Assembly (NCBI RefSeq): GCF_040712315.1
Contig: NC_134015.1
Coordinates: 1,834,445-1,898,444 of the forward strand
Direction: 5' to 3'
Source: Castanea sativa
Taxonomy: Eukaryota > Streptophyta > Magnoliopsida > Fagales > Fagaceae
DNA length: 64,000 bases
Below, piece by piece: positions 59,505-64,000 of the stretch (position 1 is its first letter; each line of letters starts with the position of its first letter). The notes beneath the pieces are model-generated. The model had not been told where the DNA came from and did not search any database. It saw only the letters and a list, made by a program, of their open reading frames with translations. A program made the position numbers and the translations under genes.

Positions 59505-59696
59505 CGTTAGAAATACTAAATTGAATAGTATTGTATTTCATACTGAAAGAATATACATGAGTGCCTTTATATAAGAGGCATATGAGTACAGTACAAGTAA
59601 ATATGAGTGTAGTACAAGTAAGAGTGCTATACAAGTAAGAGTGCTAAACAAGTAAACTAGTTGGGCCTAAAGCCCACAACATTATACATGTTAACA
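59505..59696 (-). repeat. 3' LTR of the Copia element
   Basis: A short LTR of about 192 bp. On minus it begins TGTTAACATGTATAATG and ends TATTTCTAACG (terminal CA changed to CG). It is directly preceded by a purine tract (TTTGAGGGGGG, 59,698-59,708 complement). A TATA-like CTCTTATATAAAGG sits in it. TTACTTGTA-type units repeat within it. Confidence 0.88.
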
Positions 59697-59709
59697 GCCC
59701 CCCTCAAAC

Positions 59710-62700
59710 TCAAGGTGGATGTGAGACCAACTTGAGGTTGTCAACCAAATCATGAAGGCGTCCCTTAGGATGAGACTTGGTGAAGATGTCTGCAAGTTGA
59801 TCTTTGGAGGAGACGGAGAGGAGCTTGAGAGCACCATGAACAAGATGATAACGGATAAAATGACAATCAATCTCAATATGTTTAGTCCGTTCATGGAAGA
59901 CATCATTGTGAGCAATGTGAATGGCACTCTGATTATCACAATAAAGAGGTGTAGCATAGGATGTAGACACACCTAAGTCTGTAAGAAGCTATCGTAACCA
60001 AAGAAATTCAGATATGGTATCAGCAAGAGCACAATATTCTGCTTCAGTACTGGAGCGGGCCATAAAGGTTTGTTTCTTACTTCACCAAGAAATCAAGGAA
60101 GAGCCAAATAGAAAACAATAGCCAGTGGTGGACCTACGATCAGTGGAATCTCCTGCCCAATCAGCATCAGAGAATGCACAGAGTACAAGAGGAGATTGAG
60201 CTGAGTAGAAAAGGCCATGGAAGAGAGTGCCCTTCAAGTATCGAAGAGTGCGCAGAACAGCAGCATAGTGAGTCGACCGTGGAGCAGACAAATACTGGCT
60301 GACCTGATGAACAACATAAGAAATGTCTGGACGAGTAACTGTGAGATAAACTAGGTTGCCAACTAATCGTCTGTAAAGAGAAGGATTAGACAATGGTTTC
60401 CCCCCCGAGGGAGTCAAATGCGCATTAAACTCAACTGGGGTGTCAACAGTCTTGCTGTCAGTGAGTCCAACACGAGACAAAAGATCAGAAGTATACTTGG
60501 CTTGAGTAATATAAAGACCATCTGAGGAACGAGTGATTTCAAGACCCAAGAAATAGCTAAGATGTCCAAGATCTTTCATCTCAAACTACTGACTAAGAAA
60601 ATCTTTGAGTTCTTGTATGCCACTAAGGTCATCACCAGTTATGATCATATCATCTACATAGAGAAGAAGTAGAATGGTGCCTTTATCAGTACGACGAAGA
60701 AATAAGGCAGCATCATAAGGACTGGCAGTGTAACCCAAGCGAAAAATAGTAGAGCTAAATTTTGCAAACCAGGCTCGAGGAGCTTGTTTAAGACCATACA
60801 ATGCTCGGCGAATGCGGCAAACCTTGTTGGAGTCAATGGAGAAACCTGGAGGAGGTTGCATGTAAACTTCTTCACTCAAGTCCCCATTAAGGAATGCATT
60901 TTTAACATCCATCTGAAAAAGATCCCATTTGCTAGCAGCAGCAACAGCCAGGAGGGCACGAACAGATGAGATGCGGGCAACTGGAGCAAAGGTCTCTTCA
61001 TAATCAATCCCATACTCCTGTGTAAAACCTTTTGCAACAAGGCGAGCCTTATAGCGCTCAATGGACCCATCTGAGCGAGTCTTAATCTTGTAGATCCACT
61101 TGCAACCAACCACAGACTGTTCAGGAGGGAGAGTAACTAAGTCCCAAGTATGGTTTTTGGTTAATGCATCAATTTCCTCTTTCATTGCAATCTGTCATAA
61201 AGGGTCAGTGGAGGCCTCATGATAGGTTTGAGGCTCGTGGAGTGTAGCAAGTGCAGTGTAACAATGGTAATCAAGTAAATGTGTAGGAATGGATCTTACT
61301 CGGGTTGAGTGACGATGTGAAATGTCTTGTGGAGGTGGAAGGTCTTGTGGAGGATCTTCAGGCGGAGTAAGAGCGGGGGACCAGGCTCGAGTTGGGGTAG
61401 CTCGTCATCAATCTGCTCATCTTCGACCTGTCCAGAAGAGACATTAAAAGGATCGGGTGTTTGTAAATAGAAGTCTAAAGGAGGATCAAGTGGAGTTGGA
61501 GAAGGAACATGAGACTCCTCTGGAAAAACTTCAAGTACAGATGAGGTAGTGAGGGAAGAACGAAAATGAGAGAGTTCAACAAACAAGCGGTGTTCCCAGA
61601 AGACAACATTACTAGAAACACGAAGGCAATGAGAGACAAGATCATAACATCGATACCCTTTTTGTGTTTCGCCATAACCAAGGAAACAACAAAGTCTAGA
61701 TCGAGGCTCAAGTTTGTTGTGCTCATGAGACTGAAGAAGAACGAAACAAGCAGATCCAAAAGAGCGAAGGTGATGATAGTCAGGGGGTGACCCAAAGAGG
61801 CGCTCATACGGAGTTTGATTATGGATGACAGTGCTTGGAATACGGTTGATGGTATGAACAGCATGAAGAGCAACTTCACCCCAGAATGGAGGAGGAACCT
61901 TGGCAGAAAGAAGAAGAGTACGAACAATGTCAAGAATATGACGAAGTTTACGTTCAGCTCGACCATTTTGCTGAGAGGTACCTGGACAAGTTAGATGATG
62001 TACAGTGCCATAGGAGTGTAACAGAGCTTGAAAAGCATATTGAGTGTATTCAAGAGCATTATCAGAACGAATTTGATTCTTTTGGAGAATTGGGTTTCAA
62101 CCATTTTTGCAAAGTTACTGTATATTGGCAAAATTTCAGAACGAGATTTCATAGGAAATATCCAACTGTAACGAGAATAATCATCAATGAAAACAACAAA
62201 ATATCGAGATCCACCAATACTAGCAACAGGAGAAGGTCCCCAAACATCAGAATGAATTAACTCAAAAATACTATTAGAAATAGAATCACTATTATTAAAA
62301 GGTAAAGCTGGCTGTTTTCCTAATTGGCATGAAGTACAATCAAAATTGTCTTTGGACACAGAACCTAACAGACCCTTAGAAGCTAACTGTTGTATCCGAG
62401 AAGAGGGTGCATGACCAAGACGAGGGTGCATGACCAAGACGAGAGTGCCAAAGTGAGAGAGAGGGTAAGGAAGACACCGCAGCAGCAGTAGCAGCAACAG
62501 ACACTAGAGCAACAGGTGGAAGATGAAGATTGTCCACTGGAAACATACGCCCAACTCTAGGGCCGGTCCCAAGCTCTTGCCCCGTCCTCGGATCCTGCAC
62601 AATACACCCAGAATAGTAAAAAATAAGGCGATAACCTAGTTCAGCTAATTGTCCCACAGAACACAAATTATAGGATAGGTCAGGAACATGGTAGACCCCA

Positions 62701-63872
62701 AGAATAGAGAGGTTGGAGGTTGAAACAAAACCAAGACTATTCCCATGCATGGTGGAACCATCAGCTATGTGAATATTGAGGGGATGTGGAGCAGGGTCAA
62801 GTTTGGAGAATAAGGACGAGTGATGTGTCATGTGATTGCAACAGGCAGAATCAAAAAGCCAAGTTTGAGACTTACCGGGTAAAACTGAGAGAGCAGTGGA
62901 AAGAGATGCATTACCAGCCATACGAACAGATTGAGTTATGATCTCCTATAGGTCAGTGGGTGAGAGGTTGATAGTGGATCCAGAAGACTGGGACTCAACT
63001 GAAATGGGAGGCATTGGCGGAGTAGACTCAGTGTTAGCAACTGCAGCAGTAGATTTGTTGCGACGGTAACAAGTCTCAATAGTGTGGCCAGGGCGCTTGC
63101 AATAGTTGCAGAACTTTTTATTGGTCTGTCTGCGACGATTGCTGGAGCCAAAAGGATCACCTGAGTGTTGAGGTTGCTCTATGGAAGGAGTAAGGGCCAA
63201 AACATTAAACTTATCCTGGGCTCGAAGAGTTGCAAGGCGAGCTTCTTCTCTGACTAACTCATTCACAGCAATATCAAGAGAGGGAGGAGGACAACGATTC
63301 AAAAGCTGACCTCGAATGGGCTCATAGTCCTTGTGGAGTGACATCAGGAACTCATAGAGACGAAATTCATCTCTAATAGCAGCATATTGTTGGGCATCTT
63401 TTGAGCATGCCCAAGTTGGATCAAAAAGATCAATTTGGTCCTAAATAAAGCGAAGCTGATCATAGTAGTCATTGATGGACTGCCCCGGTTCTTGCCTGAG
63501 TTGATGTAATTCAACCACTAACTGATATTTCATGGATCCGTGAGTGGTAGAGTATCTTTTGGCCAACATATCCCATGCTGATTTCGCATCATCAAAGTTG
63601 CCCAGCAAATTGGAGATGGAGGGAATGGAAGTATTTCGAATCCATGTGAGGATCATGTGATTGTGACTATCCCATTCAATCATGCGATTGAGAAAAGCAG
63701 CATCTTCTTCACTTGCCCCCTTCACAGGAATAGTGATTGCACCAGTGCAATAATGCCAGAGCATGCGACCCTTAAGGAAACTGTGCATAGCTTAAGACCA
63801 AGATAAGTAATTCCTAGTCCCCTCCAATACAGTATTGATGGGGCGAGGAAGAAAAACATCCTTTTTATCCAT
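59710..63872 (-). pseudogene. Copia gag-pol polyprotein, decayed
   Basis: The start ATG on minus is at 63,870-63,872 (MDKKDVFLPRPINTVL). Gag follows (UBN2-like region to 63,441; zinc knuckle CNYCKRPGHTIETC near 63,080), then protease WLFDSACCNHMT (near 62,850), pre-integrase LWHSRLGHA, and integrase with HSDVWGPSP, FIDDYSRYSW and SQQNGRAER (62,250-61,950). Reverse transcriptase has GCKWIYKIK, FLNGDL, ALYGLKQAPRAW and YVDD (61,150-60,620). RNase H has SDADWAGD, SSTEAEY, YCDNQSAI and ADIFTK, ending LKLVSHPP. In-frame stops occur in gag (near 63,794 and 63,441), before RT (near 61,197), inside RT (near 60,585) and twice in RNase H (near 60,080 and 59,990). Frameshifts occur at the 19-bp duplication (62,403-62,440) and near 62,070 before the second integrase aspartate. 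It cannot make a full polyprotein. Confidence 0.9.
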
Positions 63873-63954
63873 TTAGAGACACAATATGCAAAAATAGACT
63901 GCAAAAATGAAATCTACGCGAAAAACTGAGCAAGGAGAACCTGGACTGCAAAAA

Positions 63955-63995
63955 GTCAACTCCAGAAAAAGTCAACAGTCAAAGTCAACAGTCAA
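63955..63995 (-). promoter_or_regulatory. Cluster of five TTGACT (W-box-like) motifs in the Copia leader
   Basis: On minus, TTGACT occurs five times (plus-strand GTCAA starts at 63,955, 63,971, 63,978, 63,984 and 63,991) in about 40 bp. TTGAC(C/T) is the core bound by WRKY factors. The position upstream of gag suggests a control or leader repeat, but function is inferred only. Confidence 0.5.
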
Positions 63996-64000
63996 CGGTC

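Larger units (their letters stand above)
59505..64000 (-). mobile_element. Copia LTR retrotransposon inserted in the CNL gene, 3' LTR side plus body, incomplete
   Basis: On the minus strand this gives the leader, gag, protease, integrase, reverse transcriptase, RNase H, purine tract and 3' LTR. The order integrase before reverse transcriptase is that of the Ty1/Copia superfamily. The 5' LTR lies past 64,000. The left edge falls inside a CNL codon run. The expected 5-base target duplicate would be TTTCT (59,500-59,504), to be found again beyond the window. The coding part carries several stops and frameshifts, so the element is old. Confidence 0.93.

Noticed and set aside
61475..61966. A 163-codon hydrophobic minus-strand frame
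   Set aside because: It is an out-of-frame reading of the Copia integrase; the true frame shows SQQNGRAER and downstream integrase residues.

Overview
This is nuclear DNA of a flowering plant, almost certainly a eudicot. It is AT-rich, its genes have GT-AG introns, and it is full of LTR retrotransposons, TRIMs, MITEs, tRNA-derived SINEs and microsatellites. The gene families present (RGA-type CC-NBS-LRR, UGT87-like glycosyltransferase, class II trehalose-6-phosphate phosphatase) and the repeat style suggest a woody rosid, perhaps Fagales. That last step is an impression, not something the window proves.

Layout. At 1-1629 (minus) lies the intact N-terminal 543 codons of a CC-NBS-LRR (CNL) resistance gene that runs off the left edge. 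From 1.7 to 30 kb there is no intact gene. This stretch holds repeated copies of the 5' flank of such CNL genes (1.7-4.1, 5.5-5.8, 18.5-20.4 kb), a tandem duplication of about 4.7 kb (19,370-24,109 and 24,110-28,605), a tandem array of a miniature LTR element (TRIM; 10,010-12,513), a likely solo LTR (13,850-14,603), an inverted-repeat pair (4.5-5.2 kb against 14.8-16.0 kb) and several MITEs. From 30 to 37.9 kb lies intergenic DNA with a degenerate decamer satellite and foldback MITEs.

The one apparently complete gene is a nine-exon trehalose-6-phosphate phosphatase (37,933-41,118, plus). Exon 7 has a reading-frame problem at its expected acceptor. At 45,167-53,667 (plus) lies a dead UGT87-type glycosyltransferase. 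It is cut by a complete 5.4-kb LTR retrotransposon (45,509-50,935) that has PBS, PPT and a gag-like gene but no recognisable pol. Four later frameshifts and a stop codon also damage it.

At the right end is a second CNL gene (58.4-59.5 kb, minus), now a pseudogene. Its 3' side is cut at a rearrangement with hairpin-forming inverted repeats and joined to CNL 5'-flank sequence (57.5-58.4 kb). Its 5' exon is split by a decayed Copia element that occupies 59,505 to beyond 64,000. The window reads as a resistance-gene cluster that expanded and eroded by local duplication, fold-back rearrangement and retrotransposon insertion, with a TPP gene and a UGT relic in the middle.
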